The position numbers and the translations under genes were made by a program. The notes beneath the pieces were generated by a model, which saw only the letters and a program-made list of their open reading frames with translations, made no database searches and was not told the DNA's origin. DNA of 64,000 nt from Oceanihabitans sediminis. GTDB lineage: Bacteria > Bacteroidota > Bacteroidia > Flavobacteriales > Flavobacteriaceae. Of this stretch, positions 48,651 to 58,182 are shown piece by piece (positions within the stretch are counted from its first letter, which is position 1; every line of letters starts with the position of its first letter). The DNA lies in contig NZ_QPIG01000003.1 in the NCBI RefSeq assembly GCF_003337215.1, positions 1-64,000 of the forward strand. The letters run 5' to 3'.

Positions 48651-51101
48651 TTAATAGTTATCTACATTTAAAATTACCCTAACCGATCTAAAGTCTTTTA
48701 CCGCATTAAAACTATTATCAATTCTAATAATAGTTTCCTTTGTTTTCGCTAAAGATTGTTTACTAGGTATCTTAACAATAATATTTTTATGATACTGATT
48801 GCGTATTCTAGCTACCGGAGGAAACTCAGGTCCCAATACAAAATCACCAAAAACCTGTCGTAAAGATTGCGCATACCAATCTGCAGCCATATTCACTCGA
48901 TTATAATCCTTATGCTTTAAAGTAATTTTTATAAGCCTATACACTGGCGGATATTTAAAAACATACCTTTCGTCCATTTGCTCCTTAAACATCGAAGCAT
49001 AATCATTGGTAGAAACCTGCTGCAAAATTTTATGATACGGATTATAAGTCTGAATCAAAACCCTTCCTCTTTTTTCGGTACGCCCTGCCCTACCCGAAAC
49101 CTGCAGCATTAATTGAAAACTTCTTTCATGCGCTCTAAAGTCTGGAAAATTCAACATATTATCGGCATTCATAATACCTACCAAGTTAACATTTCTAAAG
49201 TCTAATCCTTTGGTAAGCATTTGCGTTCCTACCAATATATCTACTTCCTGCTGCTCAAAGGAAGTAATTATCTTTTCGTAACCGTATTTCCCACGAGTAG
49301 TATCTAAATCCATTCTAGCAACCTTATGGTCTGGAAAAAGCTGCTTCACCTCTATTTCTATCTGTTCGGTTCCAAAACCCTTACTGTCTATCTCCGGACT
49401 CCCACAAGCGCCACAGGTTTGCAGCATGGCTGCCTGATATCCGCAATAATGACAACGCAATTGGTTTCTATATTGGTGATAGGTTAAACTAACATCGCAA
49501 TTAGGACATTGAGGCGCATTACCACAGGTAACACATTCTACAATTGGAGAAAACCCTCTCCTATTCTGAAACAAAATAATTTGCTGCCCCTCTTTTAGTG
49601 TTTCGGTCATTTCTTCAATAAGTCTATCACTAAAATGACCTTTCATTTTTTTGCGCTTATACTTATCTTTTAAATCTACCAGCTCAATTTCTGGCATTAA
49701 AACATCATTAAAACGAGTACTTAGTGCAACAAAACCATACTTATTTTGTTTGGCATTAAAATAACTTTCCAAACTTGGTGTTGCAGAACCTAGAAGAGTT
49801 TTAGCTTTATGAATATTAGCCAATACTACTGCCGAATCTCTTGCGTGATATCTAGGTGCAGGATCAAACTGCTTAAAAGACTGCTCATGTTCTTCGTCAA
49901 CTATAATCAATCCGAGATTACTAAAAGGAAGAAAGATAGAAGAACGTGCTCCTAAAATTATTTGCGCTTTCGCGGAATTATCTAAAAGATTATGATACAC
50001 CTCAACCCTTTCGTGAATAGAGTATTTAGAATGAAATACAGAAACTTGCTCGCCAAAATAATTCTGCAGTCTTGTTACCAACTGTGTGGTTAAAGCTATC
50101 TCTGGAAGCAAATACAATACTTGCTTTCCTTTTGCTAAAGCCTCTTCAATAAGCTTTACATAAATTTCGGTTTTCCCGGAAGATGTAACGCCGTGCAACA
50201 GAGTAACAGAATGCTTTACAAAAGATTCCTTTATTTCCTTAAGCGCAGTATTTTGGTATTCGTTTAACTTTTTAGAAGCTTCATTTTCTTCTCCAGAATA
50301 AGTAACCCTATCTGTTTGAATATGGTATTCTTCTAAAATACCTTTATCAATTAAAGTCTTTACAATGGCAGAAGATGCTTCACTTGCTTCGGTTAATTCG
50401 GTAACTTTTATTGGTTTCTTCGTTTTTGCCGTTAGCATAAACAAAGTCATTACCACTTGTTTTTGTTTGGGCGCTCTATTTAATTCTTCTAAAACAGCTT
50501 GAAGCGCAGCTTCCGAAGAAAAATTAGGATGTAATCGCACATATCTAACCCACTTTGGTTTGTACTTTTCATAGATTTCTTCCTGCAGATGAATTGCTTC
50601 TTTTTCCAACAATCGCTTGATTACCGGAAGCACGTTTTTCCTATCTAAAATATTCATTAAATCCTGAATCTTTAAAGAGGACTGGTGTTGCAGGGCTTCA
50701 TAAACTAGAAACTCATCGTCTAATAGCTCTTCGTCTAAAATTTCCTTCTGGTTGTTTTTACTTATAATGGTTTCACTTTCTAAAAGAAAAGCGCTTGGTA
50801 AAGCTGCTCGCATCACATCTCCTAAAGTGCACATATAGTAACTTGAAATCCATTCCCAAAAGGCTAATTGCTGTGCGTTTATAATAGGCTCCTCATCTAG
50901 TATTTGATGAATATCCTTTGCCTCATAAACCAATGGTTTGCTAGTATGAATACGATGTACTAAGCCCGTGTAAATTTTAGATTTACCAAACGGAACCGCC
51001 ACACGCATACCTACGCGTAAAAAAGACGCTTCCGCTTCAGTAATGCTATACGTAAATAGCTTCTGTAGCGGAAGTGGTAATATAACGTCTATATAATTCA
51101 A
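48651..51101 (-). CDS. priA: Primosomal protein N', replication restart helicase
   Basis: In this 816-residue protein the N-terminal DNA-binding domain (about 1-110) is followed by Walker A LLHGVTSSGKTEIYVKLIEEAL, DEEH box LIIVDEEHEQSFK, and a zinc-binding insertion with four CxxC pairs (CVTCGNAPQCPNC, CHYCG, CGACG; about 530-575). Helicase motifs IV-VI lie in DILVGTQMLTKGLDF and VSGRAGRTEKRGRVLIQT. It reloads the replisome at stalled forks. Confidence 0.96.
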   Translation of the reverse strand: MNYIDVILPLPLQKLFTYSITEAEASFLRVGMRVAVPFGKSKIYTGLVHRIHTSKPLVYEAKDIHQILDEEPIINAQQLAFWEWISSYYMCTLGDVMRAALPSAFLLESETIISKNNQKEILDEELLDDEFLVYEALQHQSSLKIQDLMNILDRKNVLPVIKRLLEKEAIHLQEEIYEKYKPKWVRYVRLHPNFSSEAALQAVLEELNRAPKQKQVVMTLFMLTAKTKKPIKVTELTEASEASSAIVKTLIDKGILEEYHIQTDRVTYSGEENEASKKLNEYQNTALKEIKESFVKHSVTLLHGVTSSGKTEIYVKLIEEALAKGKQVLYLLPEIALTTQLVTRLQNYFGEQVSVFHSKYSIHERVEVYHNLLDNSAKAQIILGARSSIFLPFSNLGLIIVDEEHEQSFKQFDPAPRYHARDSAVVLANIHKAKTLLGSATPSLESYFNAKQNKYGFVALSTRFNDVLMPEIELVDLKDKYKRKKMKGHFSDRLIEEMTETLKEGQQIILFQNRRGFSPIVECVTCGNAPQCPNCDVSLTYHQYRNQLRCHYCGYQAAMLQTCGACGSPEIDSKGFGTEQIEIEVKQLFPDHKVARMDLDTTRGKYGYEKIITSFEQQEVDILVGTQMLTKGLDFRNVNLVGIMNADNMLNFPDFRAHERSFQLMLQVSGRAGRTEKRGRVLIQTYNPYHKILQQVSTNDYASMFKEQMDERYVFKYPPVYRLIKITLKHKDYNRVNMAADWYAQSLRQVFGDFVLGPEFPPVARIRNQYHKNIIVKIPSKQSLAKTKETIIRIDNSFNAVKDFRSVRVILNVDNY

Positions 51102-51118
51102 TGGAAAAGTGCTAGAAA

Positions 51119-51547
51119 TTAGTTTTTAACGCGAATCCAATTTTGAGTTTTGTAAAAGAAAGCAATATACCCTCGTACATCTAATGTATTAGGATCGTCT
51201 TCGTTTAAGGCAACGGTACATTTATATTTTTTTCCAGATTCCGGATCAAAAATAGTTCCTCCTTTATAAGTATCTCCATCTTTTTTCAGGTTCTTAATAA
51301 ACTCTAAACCTACTAAAGGTGTGTTCTTTTCATCTCCTTCACACTTAGTACAAAGGGCATCTTTGTTCTTGTTTTTAAGGAGTGCTTCAATTTTTCCGTA
51401 AACTTTTCCATCTTTTTCATAAATGGAAACAATAGATTTTGCCTCACCTGTTTCGTCATCAATAGTTTTCCATTTTCCGAAGATATCTTGAGAAAAAACA
51501 GAGAAAGTCATGCAAAAGCATATAGTAAAAAGGATGTATTTGTTCAT
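51119..51547 (-). CDS. DUF2147 secreted protein
   Basis: The 142-residue protein has a signal peptide (about 1-19, ending VFSQ). The body starts DIFGKWKTIDDETGEAKSIVSIYEKDGKVYGKIEALL and ends GYIAFFYKTQNWIRVK, the DUF2147 pattern of small periplasmic beta-barrel proteins. The two Cys in ALCTKCEGD may form a redox or metal site. It lies 17 bp upstream of priA and probably shares its transcript. Confidence 0.88.
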   Translation of the reverse strand: MNKYILFTICFCMTFSVFSQDIFGKWKTIDDETGEAKSIVSIYEKDGKVYGKIEALLKNKNKDALCTKCEGDEKNTPLVGLEFIKNLKKDGDTYKGGTIFDPESGKKYKCTVALNEDDPNTLDVRGYIAFFYKTQNWIRVKN

Positions 51548-51558
51548 TTTATAAAAGT

Positions 51559-52509
51559 TTAATTTATGGTATTATTTAATTTTCTTAATCTATTTAAAGA
51601 TGCATTTAATTCGTAGCCAAGTAACAAAATATTAGAGTTCAACCATAGGTAAAACATTAAAATTAATATTGCCCCAATAGAACCATATAACTCATTATAC
51701 TGTGCAAAATTGTTTATATATATACCAAAAAGGTAGGAAGTTAATATAAACAATAAAGTAGTTAATAAAGCACCAACAGAAAAGAATTTAGAGTTTTTCC
51801 CTTCCATAGTACCAAAATAATACAAGGTAGCAGTGGCTAAATAGGTCATTATTAAGAAGAAAATATATCTTGCTGTAACAATCCAAAACACACTAGTAGA
51901 TTCTTCTGTAAAACCTTCTTCATTTAGTCTTTCAAAAAGCGGTTGCAGTATATAAATTTCAACATAACCAAAGATAACCACAGTTAGTATAGCCATAAAA
52001 GCTAAAATTAAAGCTACTCCTAACGCGTATAAGTATTGTTTAAAGACGTTTCTAGTAAGCTGCACATGGTAAGAGGTTTCAAACCCTGAAAACACAGCAT
52101 TTACACCGTTGGCCATCAAGAATATAGAAAGTAAGAATACCGATGAAAGTAAGCCTCCACGGCCAGTATTGATATTTCCGTAAATATTATCTTCAAAAAA
52201 CTCTGCAGTATTAGAAGGTAAAAAAGAATTTAGAAAAGATAAAAACTCGGCTCTAAATCCATCTATTGGTATATACGGAATGACAATAAGTACAAATAGT
52301 AAAAATGGAAATATTGCCATAAAGAAACTAAAGGCAATGGCACTAGCTCTTGTTGCCAATGTTCCTTTTACAATACCTATTGCATAAAGCTCCAACAAAC
52401 TATAAATAGATAAACCTTCAAAACCAGGAAGTTTAATTTGCTGTAATAGCTTTACCAACAGATTAACTATCGGTATTTTCTCCAGCCTATCTTCTATTTT
52501 TTTTGTCAT
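51559..52509 (-). CDS. YihY/BrkB-family membrane protein
   Basis: The 316-residue protein has six hydrophobic segments. The family core GTLATRASAIAFSFFMAIFPFLLFVLIVIPYIP is present at about 55-90, and YGSIGAILILMFYLWLNSNILLLGYELNA, ending the domain, at about 275-305. Members were once called RNase BN in error; the actual function is unknown, possibly transport. It lies 11 bp upstream of the DUF2147 gene. Confidence 0.92.
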   Translation of the reverse strand: MTKKIEDRLEKIPIVNLLVKLLQQIKLPGFEGLSIYSLLELYAIGIVKGTLATRASAIAFSFFMAIFPFLLFVLIVIPYIPIDGFRAEFLSFLNSFLPSNTAEFFEDNIYGNINTGRGGLLSSVFLLSIFLMANGVNAVFSGFETSYHVQLTRNVFKQYLYALGVALILAFMAILTVVIFGYVEIYILQPLFERLNEEGFTEESTSVFWIVTARYIFFLIMTYLATATLYYFGTMEGKNSKFFSVGALLTTLLFILTSYLFGIYINNFAQYNELYGSIGAILILMFYLWLNSNILLLGYELNASLNRLRKLNNTIN

Positions 52510-52571
52510 GAAATTAGAGTTCGTCTATTTCTATCGATTAATATAAAAAAACTTTGCAATGAAACTACAGA

Positions 52572-53432
52572 TTAATTAACCGCTTTCAAACTTAAGTCCA
52601 TATTATAAACCGAGTGCGTTAATGCTCCAGACGAAATATAATCTACTCCACACTCTGCGTATTTACGAAGCGTTTTCTCGTTAATTCCTCCTGAACTTTC
52701 TGTTAAACATTGGTCGCCAATAAGTTTTACTGCTTTTTTGGTGTCCTCGTAGTTAAAGTTATCTATTAATATTCGGTAAACACCACCACATTTTAAGATT
52801 TCTTCAATTTCCTTTAAATCTCTAGCTTCTACTATAATCTTTAAATCTCTATTGGTCTCTTTTAAGTAAGCTTTTGTTTTTTCTATAGCTTTACTTATTC
52901 CTCCAGAAAAATCAATATGGTTATCCTTCAACATAATCATATCGTATAAAGCAAACCTGTGATTTTCTCCACCACCAATCTTAACTGCCCATTTTTCTAA
53001 AGCACGAATTCCGGGAGTGGTTTTTCTTGTGTCTAAAATCTTAGTCCCTGTTCCTTCTAATAAATCTACAAATTGTTTTGTTTTGGTTGCAATGGCACTC
53101 ATACGCTGCATAGCATTAAGCACTAATCGTTCCGCTTTTAAAATAGACTGCGAAGCTCCTTCTATATAAAAAGCAATATCACCGTGTTTTACTTTGCTTC
53201 CGTCTGGAATAAGCGTTTCTACTTTCATGTCTTTATCAACATAAGCAAAAACTTGTTTAGCAAATTCTACTCCTGCTATAATTCCCTCATCTTTCACTAA
53301 AAGCTTTGCTTTCCCTTGAGCGCTTGCAGGAATACATGCTTGAGAACTATGATCACCATCTCCTACATCTTCACGAATAGCATTGGCTATTATTAAATCT
53401 ATTTCTTTTTCAAATTGTTCTTTACTTATCAT
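52572..53432 (-). CDS. nadC: Nicotinate-nucleotide pyrophosphorylase
   Basis: The protein is 286 residues from MISKEQFEKEIDLI, the usual NadC length; the longer reading adds 21 residues without homology. Motifs: REDVGDGDHSS near the N-terminus, ERLVLNAMQRMSAIATKT, LDTRKTTPGIRALEKWAVKIGGGENHRFALYDMIMLKDNHI and the closing SSGALTHSVYNMDLSLK. It converts quinolinate and PRPP to nicotinate mononucleotide in NAD synthesis. Confidence 0.96.
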   Translation of the reverse strand: MISKEQFEKEIDLIIANAIREDVGDGDHSSQACIPASAQGKAKLLVKDEGIIAGVEFAKQVFAYVDKDMKVETLIPDGSKVKHGDIAFYIEGASQSILKAERLVLNAMQRMSAIATKTKQFVDLLEGTGTKILDTRKTTPGIRALEKWAVKIGGGENHRFALYDMIMLKDNHIDFSGGISKAIEKTKAYLKETNRDLKIIVEARDLKEIEEILKCGGVYRILIDNFNYEDTKKAVKLIGDQCLTESSGGINEKTLRKYAECGVDYISSGALTHSVYNMDLSLKAVN

Positions 53433-53509
53433 AACAAAAATCTTTGTGCTAAAATAATGATTGCTATTCAAAATATTCCATTTTTCAATTTCCAAATTCT
53501 AAAAAGTTT

Positions 53510-53517
53510 TACCTTTG
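53510..53517 (+). promoter_or_regulatory. -7 box directly before rlmH
   Basis: TACCTTTG ends six bases before the ATG at 53524. If it is used, transcription would start at or next to the start codon, giving a leaderless mRNA. Confidence 0.45.
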
Positions 53518-53523
53518 ACCACT

Positions 53524-53997
53524 ATGACTATAAAATTACTAGCCATTGGCAAAACAGACAACAAGCAATTACAAAGCTTGATAAACGATTACACCAAGCG
53601 TTTAGGACATTATATTAAATTTGAATTAGAGATTATTCCGGATTTAAAGAAAGTAAAAAACCTAAGCGAAGCACAACAAAAACAAAAGGAAGGAGAACTT
53701 ATTCTAGCCAAACTAAACAATACAGATGTATTGATTCTTTTAGACGAAAATGGAAAACAAATGGATTCTGTTGGTTTTTCAAACTATTTACAGAAACACA
53801 TGAATTCTGGTATCAAGCAATTGGTTTTTGTAATTGGCGGACCTTATGGCTTTAGTGAAGAAGTGTATAGTAAAGCGCAAGGTAAATTGTCTTTATCTAA
53901 AATGACCTTTTCGCACCAAATGGTACGTTTGTTTGTTATAGAACAAATTTACAGAGGGTTTACTATATTAAAAAACGAGCCTTATCACCATAGGTAA
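53524..53997 (+). CDS. rlmH: 23S rRNA pseudouridine-1915 N3-methyltransferase
   Basis: The protein is 157 residues from MTIKLLAIGKTDNKQLQ; a TTG nine bases upstream overlaps the -7 box and is rejected. The SPOUT knot is visible in FVIGGPYGFSEEVYSKAQGKLSLSKMTFSHQMVRLFVIEQIYRGFTIL, which includes the SAM-binding loop and the conserved RLFxxEQIYR. The C-terminal GEPYHHR-like ending NEPYHHR is canonical. It methylates pseudouridine in helix 69 of 23S rRNA. Confidence 0.96.
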   Translation: MTIKLLAIGKTDNKQLQSLINDYTKRLGHYIKFELEIIPDLKKVKNLSEAQQKQKEGELILAKLNNTDVLILLDENGKQMDSVGFSNYLQKHMNSGIKQLVFVIGGPYGFSEEVYSKAQGKLSLSKMTFSHQMVRLFVIEQIYRGFTILKNEPYHHR

Positions 53998-54014
53998 ACC
54001 CTCTGTTTTATAAT

Positions 54015-54314
54015 TTATCTTGTAGAATAGGTTTCTTTACGCTTTTTAAGTTGACGTTCTAAATCTCTAATCGTTTCTCGAACTGCTACCTCGTACTGCT
54101 TCTCATCTGATGTGGCAAATATTCTTGGGCCTGGCAGACTCAATTCTATATCGCAAATCTTTCCTTTATCATGACTCTTTTCATCTTTTTTGAATCGAAC
54201 CATGGCGCTAATTAAAAACTCATATCTATCCGATAATTTATGCAATCTTTCCGTTGTAAACGCATTTAGTGTTTCACTAATATCAACTCCTACGTATTCA
54301 AATTTTACAGTCAT
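54015..54314 (-). CDS. hpf: Short ribosome hibernation-promoting factor (HPF/RaiA)
   Basis: The 99-residue protein shows the pattern VKFEYVGVDISETLNAFTTERLHKLSDRYEFL, then DIELSLPGPRIFATSDEKQYEVAVRETIRDLERQLKKRKE. It lacks the long-form C-terminal dimerisation domain. It binds the 30S decoding region during slow growth. It is convergent with rlmH with only 17 bp between stops. Confidence 0.88.
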   Translation of the reverse strand: MTVKFEYVGVDISETLNAFTTERLHKLSDRYEFLISAMVRFKKDEKSHDKGKICDIELSLPGPRIFATSDEKQYEVAVRETIRDLERQLKKRKETYSTR

Positions 54315-54533
54315 ATTATAATGTTTTAGTTATTGTTTCTAAGGTAATAAATATACTCCTAATAATACATGATTTTTGTCATACTTCCGTTGGAATTAAC
54401 TCTTTTTTAGCTTTTAAGACCTTATGTAATAGCAGATTTTAAATAGACGTTTCTAATTAATGCACAACCATAAAGAACATATAAAATTATTAATATATTT
54501 TTACAGAAATTTAAACATCTAAATCACCCTATC

Positions 54534-55109
54534 ATGCAACTTGTTTTCGCAACCAATAACCTAAATAAACTAAAAGAAGTGCAAGCTTTAATTCCTGAAC
54601 ATATAAAACTTTTAAGTCTAAAAGATATTGAATGCTTTGAGGATGTTCCAGAAACACAAGATACTATTGAAGGGAATGCAATACAAAAAGCAGAATACAT
54701 AAAAACTAAATATGGTTACGATTGTTTTGCAGACGATACCGGTTTAGAAGTAGAAAGTTTAAATGGAGAGCCTGGAGTATATTCGGCACGCTATGCAGGG
54801 GAGCAACGTAATGATAATGACAATATGGATAAACTTCTAGCGAACTTAAAAGACAAACCAAATAGAAAAGCACAGTTTAAAACAGTTATTGCTTTACACC
54901 TTAACGGAAAATTAGAAACCTTTACAGGAATTTGCAAAGGAGAAATAACTACCGAAAAACAAGGAGAGAAAGGTTTTGGATACGATCCTATTTTTAAAGC
55001 AGAAGGTTATGACAAAACTTTTGCTGAAATTTCTTTAGAAGAAAAAAATAAAATTGGGCACCGAGGAAAAGCCGTAAATCAATTAGTAACTTTTTTAGCC
55101 TCTTTATAA
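54534..55109 (+). CDS. rdgB: XTP/dITP diphosphatase
   Basis: The 191-residue protein shows the Ham1/RdgB signature: LVFATNNLNKLKEVQALIP, then EGNAIQKAEYIKTKYGYDCFADDTGLEVESLNGEPGVYSARYAG, then GEKGFGYDPIF and HRGKAVNQL. It removes non-canonical purine nucleotides (XTP, dITP) from the pool. Confidence 0.96.
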   Translation: MQLVFATNNLNKLKEVQALIPEHIKLLSLKDIECFEDVPETQDTIEGNAIQKAEYIKTKYGYDCFADDTGLEVESLNGEPGVYSARYAGEQRNDNDNMDKLLANLKDKPNRKAQFKTVIALHLNGKLETFTGICKGEITTEKQGEKGFGYDPIFKAEGYDKTFAEISLEEKNKIGHRGKAVNQLVTFLASL

Positions 55110-55247
55110 CATTCATAGTATTTCCCGCCGAATCATTTAGTATAAAACACATAACAGAAAAACCATTTAAAAGTACTTTCGTCAGAAATAAAACTACCAA
55201 TTCAGTAAAAAAAGTAGTTTTTTCGTAATTCCGATGAATTTATATTG

Positions 55248-55255
55248 TACTTTTG
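55248..55255 (+). promoter_or_regulatory. -7 box of the DEAD-box helicase gene
   Basis: TACTTTTG matches TAnnTTTG and lies 136 bp before the start codon, implying a long 5' leader. The -33 position reads TCG rather than TTG. Confidence 0.5.
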
Positions 55256-55390
55256 CAACTTGAAACTCAAAAAAAGTTGAGTTATTTATTCCTCAGAGTG
55301 AGGATGTGTTACTAGAAGTTTAGGTTAAGTATGTCGATTCGCTTCTTTTGTAACACTACAAAAAATAATCGATTACTTATTTAAACAAGA
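55256..55390 (+). promoter_or_regulatory. Structured 5' leader of the DEAD-box helicase
   Basis: Three inverted repeats follow one another: AACTCAA/TTGAGTT (55264-55283), TCCTCA/TGAGGA around GAG (55290-55304) and GTGTTAC/GTAACAC (55306-55312 with 55350-55356). Long leaders of this kind are common for cold-induced RNA helicases, which then unwind their own mRNA. Function is inferred. Confidence 0.5.
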
Positions 55391-57226
55391 ATGAACACAT
55401 TCCAAGATTTAGGTCTTAATGACGACCTATTACAAGCTATTAACGATTTAGGTTTTAAAAAACCAAGTGAAGTCCAAGACAAAGCAATTCCAATTTTATT
55501 AGAAGAGGACACAGATTTAGTGGCTTTAGCTCAAACAGGAACAGGTAAAACTGCAGCCTTTGGTTTTCCAATGCTTCAAAAAATTCAGGTAGATAGCAGA
55601 ACTACTCAAGGACTTATCTTATCTCCTACCCGCGAACTTTGTTTGCAAATTACTAACGAGCTTAAACAATATGGTAAATATTGTAAAGGTCTTAATGTTG
55701 TTGCCATTTATGGTGGTACTAGCATTCAAGAACAAGCTAGAGAAGTAAAAAGAGGGGCGCAAATTGTTGTAGCTACTCCTGGTCGTATGAAAGATATGAT
55801 CAAAAGACGTATGGTAGATATTTCTAAAATTGAATATGCAGTTTTAGATGAAGCAGATGAGATGCTTAACATGGGATTCTTTGAAGATATCACAGATATT
55901 CTATCACATACTCCTCAAGAAAAAAGCACATGGTTATTTAGTGCTACCATGCCTAAAGAGGTTGCTACAATTGCAAAAAAATTCATGCATTCTCCTAAGG
56001 AAATCGTTGTTGGAAACAAAAACGAAAGTACCAACCAAGTTTCTCACGAATACTATTTAGTAAATGCTAGAGATAGATATGCAGCTTTAAAAAGACTTGC
56101 AGATGCTAACCCAGATATATTTTCAGTAATCTTTTGTAGAACAAAAAGAGATACACAAAAAGTAGCCGAAAACTTAATTGAAGACGGTTATAGTGCTGGA
56201 GCTTTACACGGAGATTTAAGCCAAAACCAACGTGATTTGGTAATGAAATCTTTCAGAAACAAACAAATTCAAATGCTTGTTGCAACAGATGTTGCTGCTC
56301 GTGGAATTGACGTAGATGATATTACTCACGTAATTAACTACCAATTGCCAGACGAAGCAGAAACATACACACACAGATCTGGTAGAACAGGACGTGCTGG
56401 TAAAACTGGTATTTCTATGGTTATCGTTTCTAAAAGCGAAGTACGCAAAATAAAAAGTATTGAACGTATCATCAACCAGAAATTTGAATTAAAACAAATT
56501 CCTGACGGTATGGCAATTTGCGAAGTACAGTTAATGTCTCTTGCAAACAAAATTCACAATACAGAAGTAAATCACGAAATAGACAAGTATCTAGACAACA
56601 TCAATGAGTTGTTTGCAGAAACTTCTAAAGAAGAACTTATCAAAAAGTTTTTCTCTGTAGAATTCACACGTTTCTATAACTATTACCAAAAATCTAAAAT
56701 CCAAAGCATCGATCCTTCTAAAGTAAGCGATCGCGATGGTAGAAAAGTGAATAGTGGTAACGATTCTCGTTATTTCATTAATGTAGGTAGCAGAGATGGT
56801 TACGATTGGATGAAGTTAAAAGATTTCTTAAAAGAAATATTAGACTTAGGAAGAGATGACGTTTTCAAAGTAGATGTTAAAGAGAGTTTCTCTTTCTTTA
56901 ACACGGAAAAAGAACACCAAGAAAAAGTACTTGCTTTCTTTACAGACTTCAAACACGAAGGACGTTTTGTTAATGTAGAAGTTAGTGAAAACCGTGGTGG
57001 CGGTGGCGGAAGAGGTCGCGGCGGAAGACGTGATGGTGGAAGCGACAGAAGACGTGGCGGATTTGGTGATAAACCAAGAGGCGAAAGACGCAGTGCTGGA
57101 AGAAGAAGCGATTCTTCTAACAGAGGCGAAAGACGTAGTAATGAAACTTCTTCAAGACGTTCAGAACCTAGAGATAAATCAGAATTTAAAACTACACATG
57201 CAAGGCCAAGACGTTCTAGACGTTAA
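55391..57226 (+). CDS. DEAD-box RNA helicase, CsdA/DeaD-like
   Basis: In this 611-residue protein the Q motif (FKKPSEVQDKAIP), motif I AQTGTGKT, Ia SPTRELCLQ, DEAD in VLDEADEMLNMGFF, SAT in LFSATMP and VI HRSGRTGRAGKTG are all intact. After the helicase core comes a DbpA-like RNA-binding domain (about 460-540) and a Gly/Arg-rich tail (about 545-611; GGGGGRGRGGRRDGG) for non-specific RNA contact. It likely acts in ribosome assembly and mRNA unwinding at low temperature. Confidence 0.95.
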   Translation: MNTFQDLGLNDDLLQAINDLGFKKPSEVQDKAIPILLEEDTDLVALAQTGTGKTAAFGFPMLQKIQVDSRTTQGLILSPTRELCLQITNELKQYGKYCKGLNVVAIYGGTSIQEQAREVKRGAQIVVATPGRMKDMIKRRMVDISKIEYAVLDEADEMLNMGFFEDITDILSHTPQEKSTWLFSATMPKEVATIAKKFMHSPKEIVVGNKNESTNQVSHEYYLVNARDRYAALKRLADANPDIFSVIFCRTKRDTQKVAENLIEDGYSAGALHGDLSQNQRDLVMKSFRNKQIQMLVATDVAARGIDVDDITHVINYQLPDEAETYTHRSGRTGRAGKTGISMVIVSKSEVRKIKSIERIINQKFELKQIPDGMAICEVQLMSLANKIHNTEVNHEIDKYLDNINELFAETSKEELIKKFFSVEFTRFYNYYQKSKIQSIDPSKVSDRDGRKVNSGNDSRYFINVGSRDGYDWMKLKDFLKEILDLGRDDVFKVDVKESFSFFNTEKEHQEKVLAFFTDFKHEGRFVNVEVSENRGGGGGRGRGGRRDGGSDRRRGGFGDKPRGERRSAGRRSDSSNRGERRSNETSSRRSEPRDKSEFKTTHARPRRSRR

Positions 57227-57315
57227 ACCTTTTTGTTAATTTTAAGTCAAAGTTACTGTATGGCTGTATATTTGTAAATATGTTTGTACATTTATACTCC
57301 ATACAATACATGATA

Positions 57316-58098
57316 ATGAAGAACTGGTTTCCACTTTTTATATTACTTTTCACACTTAGCTTTAGCTATGCACAAGAAGAGCCTACAAAAGTTGAGGGTG
57401 TAGTAATTAATGCTGCAGACGATACTGTTTTAGAAAGTGTAAACATTGTAAACCTTACACAAGTTATTGGTACTTCTACCAATGCTAAAGGAGAGTTTAA
57501 ACTTACTGCAAAAGCTAATGACACTTTACATTTTTCTTTTTTAGGTTTTAAATCTATTAAAGTAAAAGTAACGAATGACTGGATAAAATACGGAAGCTCT
57601 AAAATAGCATTAACCGAACTAGCATTAGCCTTAGAAGAGGTAGTTGTAAACCAATTCAAACTTACAGGACACTTAGAAGTTGATATTAAAAACGTACCGC
57701 AAAACAATAGTTACAGATATGCAATTTCTGGACTACCAAGTACCGGTTACGAAGCAGGAAACCGTTCTCCAAGTGCTGTTACTAAAGTATTAGGCGCTAT
57801 TTTTAATCCGGCAGACTTTTTATATAGAATGTTTGGAAGACAACCTAACGAAATGCGTAAGCTGAAGAAAATGAAGCAAGACGATGAAATTAGAAACTTG
57901 CTAGCATCACGTTTTGACAGAGAAATGCTAACCGTATTATTACAGGTAGACCGTGTAGACTTAGACGAAATTATTAGTCAGTGTAACTACTCTAAAGAAT
58001 TCATACGTTCTGCAAACGATTTGCAGATATTAGATGCAATTAGCGAATGTTACGAAGAATATAAAGTCTTAAGCCGAAACAAATCTGCTAAGTTTTAA
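57316..58098 (+). CDS. Secreted protein with carboxypeptidase-D-like regulatory domain
   Basis: The protein is 260 residues from MKNWFPLFILLFTLSFSYA, a clean signal peptide; the ATG 36 bp earlier is rejected. Residues 25-100 form the CarboxypepD_reg-like beta domain (VEGVVINAADDTVLESVNIVNL, then GEFKLTAKANDTLHFSFLGFK), familiar from the plug side of SusC-like transporters but here without a barrel. The remainder is helical (RKLKKMKQDDEIRNLLASRFDREML). A periplasmic role is inferred; the partner is unknown. Confidence 0.82.
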   Translation: MKNWFPLFILLFTLSFSYAQEEPTKVEGVVINAADDTVLESVNIVNLTQVIGTSTNAKGEFKLTAKANDTLHFSFLGFKSIKVKVTNDWIKYGSSKIALTELALALEEVVVNQFKLTGHLEVDIKNVPQNNSYRYAISGLPSTGYEAGNRSPSAVTKVLGAIFNPADFLYRMFGRQPNEMRKLKKMKQDDEIRNLLASRFDREMLTVLLQVDRVDLDEIISQCNYSKEFIRSANDLQILDAISECYEEYKVLSRNKSAKF

Positions 58099-58120
58099 AT
58101 AACAACAACATATAATACAA

Positions 58121-58156
58121 AAAGCGCAATCCTTTATCGGATTGCGCTTTTTTTTG
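58121..58156. terminator. Bidirectional terminator after the regulatory-domain gene
   Basis: AGCGCAATCC and GGATTGCGCT flank TTTATC, with flanking A- and T-runs; it lies between convergent genes. Confidence 0.87.
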
Positions 58157-58182
58157 TTCCATAGAATATAGAAAACCCTAAA

